From: UBA4416 sp036676295
GTDB lineage: Bacteria > Bacteroidota > Bacteroidia > B-17B0 > Aurantibacillaceae
Direction of reading: 5' to 3'
DNA length: 64,000 nt
NCBI GenBank assembly: GCA_036676295.1
Contig: JAKFDE010000016.1
Location: 62,001-126,000, forward strand
Made by a program: the position numbers and the translations under genes. The notes under the pieces are model-generated. The model searched no databases. It was not told the origin of the DNA and saw only the letters and a program-made list of their open reading frames with translations. Shown here in pieces: positions 8,086-17,080 of the stretch. Position 1 is the stretch's first letter. Each line of letters starts with the position of its first letter.

Positions 8086-8145
8086 AATAAATTAGTTTTA
8101 TAATTTTCTAATGCGGTGCTCTGTTATAAATTGAGATTATTTGTC

Positions 8146-9573
8146 TTATTTGCCACCGAATATAATAGACACTTTGGTTCCTTTGTTATTTTCTATTTTA
8201 ATGGTAGCAGAAATTTGTTCAGATAATAATTCCATTAATTGCATTCCAAATCCGGTATTTTTCTTACCCTTTTTATTTACAGCAAACCCTACACCATTAT
8301 CAGAAATGGTTAATACATTTCCTTTCATTGAAATAGATATTTCTCCTGATTTACCTGTAAATGCATACTTAAATGAATTACTCACTACCTCATTCATTAT
8401 TAAACCAACCGGAATCATATTATCAATTTCAAAAAATAAATTCTCGGGAATGTCTAATTTAAAGGTGACAAAATTTTTGTTGTAAATGCTTTGCAGTTTC
8501 TGGAATAAAGATTCGGCATACTCCTTCAATTTAATTTTACTCAGATCTGAATTCACATACAATTTCTCATGGATCAGAGACATGGAGATGATCCTGTTCT
8601 GACTCTCAGAAACAAGATCAGAGAAATTTTGATCATTAGCATGATCGGCATGCAGCTTCAATAAACTAATAATAATCTGTAAATTATTTTTTACCCGATG
8701 ATGGATCTCTTTTAGCAATGTTTCTTTTTCTTTGAGAGCACTACTGATCTTCTCTTCTGTTTTCTTTCGTTCAAAGAACAAAGGAATATCATATTTTGGT
8801 TTTTGCTTTAATTTTAATCCTTCTTTTACCAAGTATCCATCCATCTTATGAGGAGGTGCCATGATAAAGGTACAATGTTTATCGCCTTTAGCACAACAAC
8901 TTATTTCTACAGCCGTTAATTCAATGCCAAAACTCTCTTCGCACCAACCGGATGAATAACCAGCATTCATGGAACATACGGGGAAATCAGATTTTTTCTT
9001 GGATTTGATCCAGGAATCTGCTTCAAACGAAAAAGGGTGATGGTATTTCAAGAAAAAATTCTCGTCAGGACTTGGACTACTTTCAGGTAAAATATCTACA
9101 AAGGCCCAGCCTGTATATGCAAAATGAATTGGCCCGGCTGATAATTTAGAAATAGGGTCTTTTAATTTCATTTTAGAATGAAAATTTCGAGCATCTTCAA
9201 TTCCAATTAAATGCGCAAAGTCAAACAATAAGTTCCTGCCAATTTTAATGGCTTCTTGCTTAGGTCTGTCTGAATATAATTTTAAAATATTTTCAAAAAA
9301 ATCAGTGGCTAAAGATTCGGCACGCATTAATACATAACGCTGACCATGCACTTCAATTTTTGATAAACTCGGGTTGGCTTCAAACGATTCGAAATATTTT
9401 TTTACAATATCTTCTGCTTTATCAAAAATAGGTGTAAATACTTTGGGTGTTTTTACTGTTTTCTTATCAGTAAAAAAAACAGATTTTTGTTTTTTAAGAA
9501 TCAGGTTTTCTTTTTCTAATTCTTTTACCCGTTTTTTAAGAGTTTGTATATTTTCTTCAGCCTTCATTGGCAT
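8146..9573 (-). CDS. Soluble sensor histidine kinase with XylR_N/V4R sensory region
   Basis: A 475-residue kinase with no transmembrane segment. An N-terminal coiled coil (about 5-32) leads to an XylR_N/4-vinyl-reductase-like sensory region (about 60-240), which ends with C-x26-CC..K-G-D-x-H-C (C200, C211, C226, C227, C234), a cysteine arrangement expected for a small ligand or metal. Then come a HisKA_2 dimerisation domain with KEIHHRVKNNLQ (phosphoacceptor H291 or H292) and a HATPase_c domain with N-box MNEVVSNSFKYAF and the DNGVGF and GFGMQL boxes. No response regulator is adjacent. ATG 9573 is used; ATG 9567 is equally possible. Confidence 0.85.
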   Translation of the reverse strand: MPMKAEENIQTLKKRVKELEKENLILKKQKSVFFTDKKTVKTPKVFTPIFDKAEDIVKKYFESFEANPSLSKIEVHGQRYVLMRAESLATDFFENILKLYSDRPKQEAIKIGRNLLFDFAHLIGIEDARNFHSKMKLKDPISKLSAGPIHFAYTGWAFVDILPESSPSPDENFFLKYHHPFSFEADSWIKSKKKSDFPVCSMNAGYSSGWCEESFGIELTAVEISCCAKGDKHCTFIMAPPHKMDGYLVKEGLKLKQKPKYDIPLFFERKKTEEKISSALKEKETLLKEIHHRVKNNLQIIISLLKLHADHANDQNFSDLVSESQNRIISMSLIHEKLYVNSDLSKIKLKEYAESLFQKLQSIYNKNFVTFKLDIPENLFFEIDNMIPVGLIMNEVVSNSFKYAFTGKSGEISISMKGNVLTISDNGVGFAVNKKGKKNTGFGMQLMELLSEQISATIKIENNKGTKVSIIFGGK

Positions 9574-9733
9574 TTTATGGTTAAGTAAATATAAGCAATC
9601 TCTTATGATAATTTATTAATTGGCAATTAAAAGCGATTTAATTATCAACCAATCATTAAAAAAACTTGGCTAAATTGTTTAACTTTACCATAGTAGATCA
9701 TTTAGCGTTTAGTAATACATTTCAAACTTAATT

Positions 9734-10180
9734 ATGACAGAAGCTACATTAAAATACAGTAATGGAGAAGTAACTATTTTATGGAAACCCAAACTTTGCA
9801 TTCATTCTACAATATGCTGGAAGGGAGCAACCGGATTAAATTCTGTATTCGATCCCGCAAAAAAGCCATGGATTGATCCTATGGGTGCCAGTACCGAAAA
9901 AATAATTGAGCAAGTGAAAAAATGTCCAAGCGGTGCTTTAAGTTTTGTAATGAATAATGAAGATGCTACAAAAAGCGTTGATATAGAACTTAAAGCGCAC
10001 AATGAAGTAATCGTTGAAAAAAATGGGCCATTGATAATTAAAGGAACTATTACTATAAAGGATCAAAATGGAAATATTGTAGAAAAAAGAGGCTCTACGT
10101 CTTTTTGCCGATGTGGTTTATCCCAAAACAAACCTTATTGCGATAATTCGCATGAGGATAGTGATTTTAAAGAAGAGTAA
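9734..10180 (+). CDS. Fe-S protein: Fer4_19 plus CDGSH domain
   Basis: A 148-residue protein with two iron-sulfur modules. Residues about 5-75 resemble the YjdI-like (4Fe-4S) mono-cluster domain (CIHSTIC...CPSGAL). The C-terminus carries a CDGSH zinc-finger-like motif, CRCGLSQNKPYCDNSH, with three cysteines and one histidine for a 2Fe-2S cluster of the mitoNEET type. It is likely a cytosolic electron-transfer or redox-sensing protein; the partner is unknown. It stands alone, convergent with phaB 17 nt away. Confidence 0.88.
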   Translation: MTEATLKYSNGEVTILWKPKLCIHSTICWKGATGLNSVFDPAKKPWIDPMGASTEKIIEQVKKCPSGALSFVMNNEDATKSVDIELKAHNEVIVEKNGPLIIKGTITIKDQNGNIVEKRGSTSFCRCGLSQNKPYCDNSHEDSDFKEE

Positions 10181-10197
10181 AATTAGGTTAATTATTT

Positions 10198-10944
10198 TTA
10201 ATAAACGTGCTGACCGCCATTAATGCTATAGTTTGCTCCGGTAATAAAACTCGTTTCTTCGCTTGCCAAAAATGATACTAAATGTGCTACCTCGTGTGTG
10301 CCTCCTAAGCGTCCCAATGGAACCTGAGCAACTATCTGATTCAATACTTTTTCCGGAACAGCCATTACCATATCGGTGCCAATATATCCTGGAGATATAG
10401 TATTTACCGTAACACCATATTTTGCAACCTCCATTGATAACGATTTTGTAAAGCCGTGCATACCGGCTTTAGCTGCCGAATAATTAGTTTGACCAAATTG
10501 CCCTCTTTGACCATTTACTGAAGAAATATTGATAATACGACCAAAATTACGATCAATCATACCTTGTATAACCTGACGAGTACAATTAAACACTGAATTT
10601 AAGTTTGTATTGATAACAGCATGCCAATCTTCTACTTTCATATTAATTAAACGTCCATCTCGAGTAATACCGGCATTATTAACTAAAGTATCAATATGAC
10701 CATATTTAGATTCAATTTCTGCGATCATTTTACCGGTACTTTCAAAGTCACTCACATCACCATAAAATAATTCAATAGGAAAACTTTCATCTTTCATTTG
10801 CTGCATCCACTTATCTGCTTTTTCTTTGGTGTGGTAATTTCCAACAACAGTGTATCCATCTTTATACAATTCCTTGCACATAGCAGTTCCTAAACCACCT
10901 GTAGCACCTGTAACTAGTACAGTACGTTTGTTTGATTTTTCCAT
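10198..10944 (-). CDS. phaB: Acetoacetyl-CoA reductase
   Basis: A 248-residue short-chain dehydrogenase that reduces acetoacetyl-CoA to (R)-3-hydroxybutyryl-CoA with NADPH. The cofactor motif TGATGGLG is at 12-19, NNAG at 89-92, the catalytic serine is in NISSVNGQRGQFGQTNY (S141/S142) with Y155 and K159, and the C-terminus ITGANYSINGGQHVY is typical of PhaB. VNGQRGQFGQTNYSAAKAG is the segment that distinguishes PhaB from FabG. Together with phaJ, phaE and phaC nearby, the PHA assignment is strong. Confidence 0.92.
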   Translation of the reverse strand: MEKSNKRTVLVTGATGGLGTAMCKELYKDGYTVVGNYHTKEKADKWMQQMKDESFPIELFYGDVSDFESTGKMIAEIESKYGHIDTLVNNAGITRDGRLINMKVEDWHAVINTNLNSVFNCTRQVIQGMIDRNFGRIINISSVNGQRGQFGQTNYSAAKAGMHGFTKSLSMEVAKYGVTVNTISPGYIGTDMVMAVPEKVLNQIVAQVPLGRLGGTHEVAHLVSFLASEETSFITGANYSINGGQHVY

Positions 10945-11017
10945 AGATCTAATTATTTGGTAATACAGAAGTAAGAATTTGATATTCTTTAAAAAATTAA
11001 TCTTAACATCAAACTTA

Positions 11018-11425
11018 TTATTTGATCTTATCGACGTTCATCACAGTAGCTTCGCCACTGGTACAAACATTGCCGGTTGCCTTGTCTTTTATTAAAGTTT
11101 CAATAACTGCTCGGTTTTTATCTTTTATCACCTCTTTTACTATAAAAACAGCTTCGTAATCCACCTCTACATACATTGGTCTCATAAAACTTAACGATTG
11201 CTTTAAGTAAATGGTGCCTTCGCCCGGAAATAACACGCCAAATACCTTACTAAACAAAGCCGCACCGAGCATACCATGCATAATGGGACGTTTAAACATT
11301 GTTTTTGCAGCAAAGTCTGCATCTGTATGAACAGGGTTTTTATCGCCGGTAACTTCGGCAAAACGGTTTACTTCTTCCTGAGTAAATTTAAAATCGTGCT
11401 GGTAGGTTTGTCCAATTTCAATCAT
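11018..11425 (-). CDS. phaJ: (R)-specific enoyl-CoA hydratase, MaoC family
   Basis: A 135-residue hot-dog-fold hydratase that turns trans-2-enoyl-CoA into (R)-3-hydroxyacyl-CoA, feeding PHA synthase from beta-oxidation. The hydratase-2 motif FAEVTGDKNPVHTDADFA is visible, with catalytic D28 and H33. I start at ATG 11425 (MIEIGQTYQHDFKF), which aligns with the family start; the frame allows an earlier ATG at 11476 that would add a hydrophobic 17-residue leader. It is 73 nt upstream of phaB on the same strand and divergent from phaE. Confidence 0.88.
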   Translation of the reverse strand: MIEIGQTYQHDFKFTQEEVNRFAEVTGDKNPVHTDADFAAKTMFKRPIMHGMLGAALFSKVFGVLFPGEGTIYLKQSLSFMRPMYVEVDYEAVFIVKEVIKDKNRAVIETLIKDKATGNVCTSGEATVMNVDKIK

Positions 11426-11551
11426 AAGCGCTTTGTTTTCTGTAATATTCAAAAAAAAAATTGACTTTTCAAACATCCTAGGAATTTAATCCGATTTAGA
11501 CCAATTTATGATTGCTTACGATAATTTAATATAAAATTAATACGAATTTAC

Positions 11552-11583
11552 TTGACACGTATAGGAAAAAATGTCGACATTTG
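11552..11583 (+). promoter_or_regulatory. Likely phaE promoter overlapping a palindrome
   Basis: TTG at 11552-11554 and GACATTTG at 11576-11583 (T to G at the first position of TAnnTTTG), spacer 21 nt. A perfect 14-bp palindrome, AAATGTCGACATTT (11569-11582), overlaps the -7 element, so a repressor bound there would block it. The leader would be about 85 nt. Confidence 0.45.
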
Positions 11584-11672
11584 CAGCAGATTTGAAAACC
11601 GTGGCCTAAATACCTGATTTTCAATAATTAAACCGTATTTGCTAATATTTAAATAGATACAATTCAAAAAAA

Positions 11673-13037
11673 ATGAAAACAAACAACCCAATTATCGACA
11701 ACATGATGGATGCTCAGGCTAATGCAATGAATACCTGGATGGATTCTGCTAAAAAATTCCAAACAGCATTTGCAAATGGTAACGTTATGGCTGAAGGCCA
11801 ATCTATCTACAAAGATATGATGGAAAAGCAAGCTGCTATGTTTAGCGGTATGAATGCAACCGGTGCAAATCCTTTTATGACTGGTGATACCAAACCCGAA
11901 GAATTTTTCAAAAACTGGTACACTCAACAAATGACAGGAATTAAACAACTGACTGATTTTAATCAAAGTATTTACAATTCAATGATCAACTTTGGTAAAA
12001 ATGCTAATGACTATAATACTAGCTTCTCAAGCATGAACAATGCCTGGACTAATATTTTTAATAGCTGGATGGGTACGATGAATACATCTTACGATACATT
12101 CTCTAAAAACATCAACAATCCTTTTAATGCAGATATGTTTAAAAACATGTTTGAAGGTGGTTTAATGTATGCTAAAGTACAAGAGATGTTTCAACCAATG
12201 ATGAAAGCGATCCAAAATCAGGATTTCAGCATGGAAACTTGGAAAAACATTTATAATACTGAGAATTACAAAAAAATGACTGAACAAATCTTTGGTTCAT
12301 TTTTCCATAACGCCAGCTTAAAAGACGTTTATGATAATTCAATGAAACAAGTTCAGAATTTCTTTGTAAGCCAAAATGGTTTAGGAAAAGAATACTATGC
12401 ACAAATGCAAAATATGCAAGCTCAATTTCCTGAAATGTTTTCCGGTAACTCAGAAAAAATGAAAGAATTGTATGCTAACATAAACAATGTGTTTGGAAAA
12501 ACGTTTGAACCTTTATTGAAAATGGTAAATCCAGGTAAAGAAAAAGAAAACGTAGAAGCAACTATTGCTTTAATGGATAAAGTAGCTGAATTCAGTATTA
12601 AACAATCTGAATTACAATCGCACTTATACAAAACAATGCAAGCCTCTATGGAAGCTTTAACTGAAGAAACTAAAGAGAAATATAAAAACATGCAAGCTGG
12701 TAGCTTTACAATGCCAACTGCAACTGAATTATATAATGAGTGGGTTAAAACCAACGAAAAATTATTCTCTGAATTATTTGCAACAGACGAATTTTCTAAA
12801 GTAAAAGGTGAAGCTTTAAACTTAACGATGGATGTGAAAAAACATTTTGAAAAACATTTCGAAAATGTATTTGAGCAATTTCCAATTATGTTTAAAAGTG
12901 AAATGGAAGAAGTTTACCAAACCATTCACGATCTAAAGAAAACAGTAAAAGAATTACAAACTAAATTAGCCATGCAAAATGCCGCTTCAGTTGAATTATT
13001 TGACGAAGAAAAAGCAGCTAAAGCTAAAAAGAAATAA
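11673..13037 (+). CDS. phaE: PHA synthase subunit PhaE (class III)
   Basis: A 454-residue, methionine- and asparagine-rich helical protein of the PhaE family, the non-catalytic partner of class III PHA synthase. N-terminal and central helices are followed by a C-terminal coiled coil (about 410-440, VYQTIHDLKKTVKELQTKL) and a lysine/alanine tail, as in PhaE and phasin-like PhaM proteins. It probably forms the granule-bound complex with PhaC and may also act as a phasin. A strong terminator follows, and a membrane-protein gene separates it from phaC. Confidence 0.82.
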   Translation: MKTNNPIIDNMMDAQANAMNTWMDSAKKFQTAFANGNVMAEGQSIYKDMMEKQAAMFSGMNATGANPFMTGDTKPEEFFKNWYTQQMTGIKQLTDFNQSIYNSMINFGKNANDYNTSFSSMNNAWTNIFNSWMGTMNTSYDTFSKNINNPFNADMFKNMFEGGLMYAKVQEMFQPMMKAIQNQDFSMETWKNIYNTENYKKMTEQIFGSFFHNASLKDVYDNSMKQVQNFFVSQNGLGKEYYAQMQNMQAQFPEMFSGNSEKMKELYANINNVFGKTFEPLLKMVNPGKEKENVEATIALMDKVAEFSIKQSELQSHLYKTMQASMEALTEETKEKYKNMQAGSFTMPTATELYNEWVKTNEKLFSELFATDEFSKVKGEALNLTMDVKKHFEKHFENVFEQFPIMFKSEMEEVYQTIHDLKKTVKELQTKLAMQNAASVELFDEEKAAKAKKK

Positions 13038-13071
13038 ATCCCCACTTGTGTTCATAGCACAATAATAAGAG

Positions 13072-13106
13072 AGGCTGCCGATGTGTTTGTGGGCAGCCTT
13101 TTTTTG
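13072..13106 (+). terminator. Rho-independent terminator after phaE
   Basis: 8-bp GC-rich arms AGGCTGCC (13072-13079) and GGCAGCCT (13092-13099), 12-nt loop, then a T-run. Confidence 0.9.
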
Positions 13107-13132
13107 TTACCTTACTACTACATTGTTCGTTT

Positions 13133-14959
13133 ATGTACTTTGCCTGGTTAAAAAACACATACAATAAAATCTATCTGGGATTTTTCATCTCCATTGCCTT
13201 AGTATTTTTTTATACACGCCCTCTCAATTCTGATTACCACAAGTTTATAGGTGGTGATGGTTTGGGTTACTACTCCTACTTACCCGCAAAGTTTATTTAC
13301 CATGACAGCAATTATGAATTTAAGTGGTTTAATAAAGTTCATGATGCTAATTATGTGTATTGCGCCTTTGCAGTACCTGATGAGAATTTCTTAGTTCATT
13401 ACGAAAACAGAAAGATCAACAAGTATTACCAGGGCTTGTCGTTTTTGTGGATGCCTTTTTTTATGCTTTCGCATGTGTGTGCAAAAGTGTTCCACTATCC
13501 GGCTGATGGCTTTTCGCTACCCTATCAATTAGGAATTGGCTTTGCCAGCATGTGTTATCTTTTTTTAGGATTATTTTATTTACGGAAATTATTACTTGCA
13601 CTTTTTAAACATGAATTGGCAGCAACCCTCACTCCCATTGCTATTTTTTATGGCACCTATTTATTCTACTATGCAATTAATATCAATTCGCAATCGCACA
13701 TTTATTCGTTTACATTCATCACGATCTTTCTCTATTATGCCCATTGTTTCTTTAATCAAAATACCAAGCGAGCAACTCATTTATTACTGGCTGCTTTTTG
13801 TTTCATTATCATTGTCTGCATCCGCCCTTTGAATGGACTCATCTTATTGAGCATCCCTGCATTTATACCAAAAGGATTTTTTAAAGACATAAAACAAGGA
13901 TGGGATCTCAAAAAAATACACATCTTAGCCTTAGCTTGTTTAGCATTACCACTTATCTGGCAACTACATATTCTTTACACACAAACCGGATCTTTTATCC
14001 CCTACACCTACTCCGACGAAAAATTTTATTTTAATAAGCCACGATTAGCTGATGTATTATTTAGCTACCACGCCGGGTTATTTGTGTACGTGCCTTTAGC
14101 TCTGCTAGCATTGCTTGGTACAACTTGTTTAAACTCATTCAAACAAAAAATAATTTTTCCTGCGTTATTTTTTTTAGTGATCTATATTTATAGTTCGTGG
14201 TGGTACTGGCCAATTACAACCAGAACTATCATTGATTTTTATCCCTTGTTAGCTATTTTATTGGCTGCTCTCATTACAAAATCTGCCTCCAATAAATTCC
14301 TTAAAATAAGTTTGATCGCTTTAATCCTTTTATTAGTTGGCTATCACCAATTAAAAAATAAGCAATTACACAGCGGCATATTGGATGAAAACTACACCTA
14401 CAAAGAATTATTCTGGAAAAACTTTTTCAGACTACATAAAACAAATATGTATGTGATTCCTCCCAGCACTATCATTAAACAAAAAACGTATTTGGAGAAT
14501 TTTGAAAATAGCCTTTACTCTGGTTCCAGTACCGAAGAAAAACAGCACTCCGGCAAGCGTTCAGCACTATTAGACAAACAAAATCCATTCTCGAAATTGT
14601 TTCGCTATCCTTTCCCAAAACTATTTTTAGAATCAGGCGTAAAAAAAATTCGCTTATCGTTTTGGTGTTATTTTGATGAAGACATTAAATCAACTGACAT
14701 TTACATGAAATTTTTTGATAAGAGCAATCAAATGCAATTTGAAACCGCCTTTTATATTAAAGACGATTTTATGATGAAAAATTCCTGGGATTATAAGGAG
14801 TTTGGTTATGAATTAAATGGCGAACAATTCAAAAACTGGAAGGATATAGATCATGTAAGCTTATTTATTTGGAACAATGAAAATAAAGGGAAACTCTATA
14901 TTGACGATGTAAGAACCGAATTTATTTTAGGAGATAATTCATATGAAATCATCAAATAA
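13133..14959 (+). CDS. Multi-spanning membrane protein, possible GT-C glycosyltransferase
   Basis: A 608-residue protein with about ten hydrophobic segments in residues 10-420, followed by a soluble C-terminal domain of about 170 residues (beta-rich; FYLETNSL-like jelly-roll appearance around 480-600, ending IYIDDVRTEF-type strand). The first luminal/periplasmic loop carries GGDGLGYYSYLPA, which places an acidic residue after the first span as in dolichyl-phosphate-mannose (PMT/ArnT)-like enzymes. I infer a lipid-linked sugar transferase, without proof. It sits between phaE and phaC but is separated from both by a terminator or gap, and PHA involvement is not indicated. Confidence 0.72.
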   Translation: MYFAWLKNTYNKIYLGFFISIALVFFYTRPLNSDYHKFIGGDGLGYYSYLPAKFIYHDSNYEFKWFNKVHDANYVYCAFAVPDENFLVHYENRKINKYYQGLSFLWMPFFMLSHVCAKVFHYPADGFSLPYQLGIGFASMCYLFLGLFYLRKLLLALFKHELAATLTPIAIFYGTYLFYYAININSQSHIYSFTFITIFLYYAHCFFNQNTKRATHLLLAAFCFIIIVCIRPLNGLILLSIPAFIPKGFFKDIKQGWDLKKIHILALACLALPLIWQLHILYTQTGSFIPYTYSDEKFYFNKPRLADVLFSYHAGLFVYVPLALLALLGTTCLNSFKQKIIFPALFFLVIYIYSSWWYWPITTRTIIDFYPLLAILLAALITKSASNKFLKISLIALILLLVGYHQLKNKQLHSGILDENYTYKELFWKNFFRLHKTNMYVIPPSTIIKQKTYLENFENSLYSGSSTEEKQHSGKRSALLDKQNPFSKLFRYPFPKLFLESGVKKIRLSFWCYFDEDIKSTDIYMKFFDKSNQMQFETAFYIKDDFMMKNSWDYKEFGYELNGEQFKNWKDIDHVSLFIWNNENKGKLYIDDVRTEFILGDNSYEIIK

Positions 14960-15012
14960 TTTTTTAATCGAACGATAATAAATTGTAAATTTAAACGATA
15001 AACCCTGCGACT

Positions 15013-16062
15013 ATGGAAAATAAACTTGTGGAAGAACTTAATAACATGAGTTCTAAATTGCTGAAAAGCTACGAAACTTTAAATCAGATTGATGACGTAG
15101 AAATTGCTACGACTCCTAAAACAGCTGTTTATAGCGAAGATAAATTAACCTTATACCGTTACAACAGAGATACTGAACCTACTTACAAAACACCGGTATT
15201 AATTGTTTACGCTTTGGTAAACACTTATAAAATGCTGGATATACAACCTGACAGAAGCTACATTAAAAATTTATTAAATGCCGGCATGGACGTGTATTTA
15301 ATTGATTGGGGGTATCCAACAAAGGTTGATCGTTTTTTAAGTATTGATGATTATGTAAATGGATACATCAACAACTGTGTGGATTTTGTGCGCAAGAAAA
15401 ACCGCGTTGAAAAAATAAATATTTTAAGTATTTGTCAAGGTGGAACGTTGAGCGTGATCTATTCATCTTTATATCCAAACAAAATAAAAAACCTGGTAAC
15501 ACATGTTACGCCAATTGATTTTAGCACAAATGATGGTTTATTGTTCCGTTGGAGCAAGGACATGGACATGGATAAAATCGTAGCAGGCTTTAATGGCTTG
15601 ATACCGGGCGACTTTTTAAATCAGGGCTTTGATATGTTGAAGCCAATGATGAAATTTCAAAAGCAACAAACCTTATCAAACTCATTAGATGATAAAGATA
15701 AATTGCTGAACTTTTTACGCATGGAAAAATGGATCAGCGAAAGCCCTGACCAAGCAGGAGAATGCTTCAAACAATTTATGAAAGACTTGTACCAGGACAA
15801 TAAATTGGTGAAAGGCGAATTAGAAGTTGGTGGTAAAAAAGTAAACTTAAAAAACTTAACCAGCAACTTACTAAATATTTATGCAACCGAAGATCATTTG
15901 GTACCACCGGCTGCAACTATTCCATTAAACGATTATGTAGGCAGTACTGATAAAGAATTATACAGCTTTAAAGGTGGACACATAGGTGTGTTTGTTGGCG
16001 GCAAATCTCAAAAAGAATTAGCACCCGCAGTAAGTGAGTGGTTAAAAAAACGAGATAAATAA
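15013..16062 (+). CDS. phaC: Class III poly(3-hydroxyalkanoate) synthase, catalytic subunit
   Basis: A 349-residue alpha/beta-hydrolase that polymerises (R)-3-hydroxyacyl-CoA. The lipase-like box is SICQGG, with catalytic C141 replacing serine; D294 (YATEDHLVPP) and H323 (FKGGHIGVFVGG) complete the triad, and the family block YLIDWGYPTKVDRFLSIDDYVNGYI is at 95-119. Length fits class III (about 350-360 residues), which needs PhaE, encoded 2 kb upstream. A terminator follows. PHA genes are not widespread in Bacteroidota, but codon use here looks like its neighbours. Confidence 0.95.
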   Translation: MENKLVEELNNMSSKLLKSYETLNQIDDVEIATTPKTAVYSEDKLTLYRYNRDTEPTYKTPVLIVYALVNTYKMLDIQPDRSYIKNLLNAGMDVYLIDWGYPTKVDRFLSIDDYVNGYINNCVDFVRKKNRVEKINILSICQGGTLSVIYSSLYPNKIKNLVTHVTPIDFSTNDGLLFRWSKDMDMDKIVAGFNGLIPGDFLNQGFDMLKPMMKFQKQQTLSNSLDDKDKLLNFLRMEKWISESPDQAGECFKQFMKDLYQDNKLVKGELEVGGKKVNLKNLTSNLLNIYATEDHLVPPAATIPLNDYVGSTDKELYSFKGGHIGVFVGGKSQKELAPAVSEWLKKRDK

Positions 16063-16069
16063 TTTAATT

Positions 16070-16100
16070 AAAAGCTCTTGTGAAATCAAGAGCTTTTTTT
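16070..16100 (+). terminator. Rho-independent terminator after phaC
   Basis: 11-bp arms AAAAGCTCTTG (16070-16080) and CAAGAGCTTTT (16087-16097), loop TGAAAT, T-run to 16100. Confidence 0.9.
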
Positions 16101-16125
16101 GTGTACTAATTGTAATGTTAACAAT

Positions 16126-16515
16126 ATGCTCCACCTCAACGCCATACACCACATCGCTATTATCTGTTCGGATTATAAGCAGTCTAAAAAATTCTATACA
16201 GAAATTTTAGGCTTTACGATCATTAAAGAAACTTACCGCAAAGAAAGAGCATCTTATAAATTGGATCTGGCATTAAATGGTCATTACAGCATTGAATTAT
16301 TTTCTTTTCCTGATCCTCCAAAACGTGTATCGCGCCCCGAAGCTTGTGGTTTAAGGCATTTGGCATTTGAAGTGAATGATCTAACCACAACTTTAAATGA
16401 GCTTGATAAACTCAATATTAAACACGAAGGTGTGAGATTGGATGACATTACCAATAAGCGTTTTACATTTATTGCTGATCCGGATGGATTGCCGATTGAG
16501 TTTTATGAGAGGTAG
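16126..16515 (+). CDS. Glyoxalase/VOC family protein (YaeR/GloA2-like)
   Basis: A 129-residue vicinal-oxygen-chelate protein with the two beta-alpha-beta-beta-beta modules of the fold. Candidate metal ligands are H in NAIHHIAII, E in SIELFSF, H in LRHLAFEV and E in LPIEFYER. The segment FPDPPKRVSRPEACGLRHLAFEV is characteristic of the YaeR-like branch, whose substrate is not known. ATG 16126 is used (MLHLNAIHHIA); an upstream TTG at 16099 lies in the phaC terminator and is unlikely. Confidence 0.85.
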   Translation: MLHLNAIHHIAIICSDYKQSKKFYTEILGFTIIKETYRKERASYKLDLALNGHYSIELFSFPDPPKRVSRPEACGLRHLAFEVNDLTTTLNELDKLNIKHEGVRLDDITNKRFTFIADPDGLPIEFYER

Positions 16516-16540
16516 TATTATCTTTTTACGTTAAACCTTT

Positions 16541-16640
16541 GTCAGTTCGAGCCTGTCGAGAACTTATAACCGCCAACATCTCGACAAGCTCGATGTGACA
16601 TAAAAATCGAGAGATGCTGAAACAAGTTCAGCATGACGTA
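16541..16640. repeat. Intergenic palindromic repeat unit
   Basis: The gap holds complementary words: GAGCCTGTCGAGA with TCTCGACAAGCTC, and GCTGAAACAAGTTCAGC, each followed by a TGACxTA-like end (GATGTGACATA, AGCATGACGTA). Such small imperfect palindromes, built on a CTCGACAAGCTC core, occur as dispersed intergenic repeats in many Bacteroidota genomes (from general knowledge). Only this copy is visible in the window. Confidence 0.55.
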
Positions 16641-16648
16641 CTACATTT

Positions 16649-16999
16649 TTATAATTCTGCTTTAGCAGCTTCGATCACATTTTTACTATTACCAACAAAT
16701 ACTTTTTTACCAATAAAAATTACAGGACGTTTCAAAAACGTGTATTCTTCTAAAATGAAGTTTTTATAATCAGTCTCAGTTAATTGCTTTGACGCTAAAT
16801 TCAATTCTTTGTATTTTCTTGCTATACGGCTAAATAAAGCTTCATAACTACCAACGGCTTTCTGCATTTCTTCCAATTGTGCCGGTGTTATTTTTTCTGT
16901 TTTAATATCCTGAAAAATGAATTTCTTTTCTTTCAATCCCAGATCAGAGATGATGCGTTTGCAAGTATCGCAAGTAGAGAGGTAATAGATTTTATTCAT
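16649..16999 (-). CDS. ArsC/Spx-family thioredoxin-fold protein
   Basis: A 116-residue protein with the ArsC fold: MNKIYYLSTCDTCKRI places a CDTC redox pair at C10 and C13, and the C-terminal FLKRPVIFIGKKVFVGN matches the arsenate-reductase-like LxRP motif. Family members are glutaredoxin-dependent arsenate reductases or Spx-like regulators; with CxxC this one could be either, or a general thiol oxidoreductase. No arsenic genes are adjacent. It is downstream of the pseudouridine synthase gene on the same strand, 81 nt apart. Confidence 0.82.
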   Translation of the reverse strand: MNKIYYLSTCDTCKRIISDLGLKEKKFIFQDIKTEKITPAQLEEMQKAVGSYEALFSRIARKYKELNLASKQLTETDYKNFILEEYTFLKRPVIFIGKKVFVGNSKNVIEAAKAEL

Positions 17000-17020
17000 T
17001 ACAATAGATTAAAGATTTAA

Positions 17021-17066
17021 GATAAAAGATTAAAGACTGTTTTTCATAAATCCTTAATCTTTTATC
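17021..17066. repeat. AT-rich inverted repeat between two minus-strand genes
   Basis: Perfect 13-bp arms GATAAAAGATTAA (17021-17033) and TTAATCTTTTATC (17054-17066) with a 20-nt loop, surrounded by further copies of the words AAAGATT and TTTATC. There is no GC in the stem and no clean T-run, so it is a weak candidate for a terminator of the pseudouridine synthase gene. Confidence 0.55.
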
Positions 17067-17080
17067 CTTTATCAAAAATA

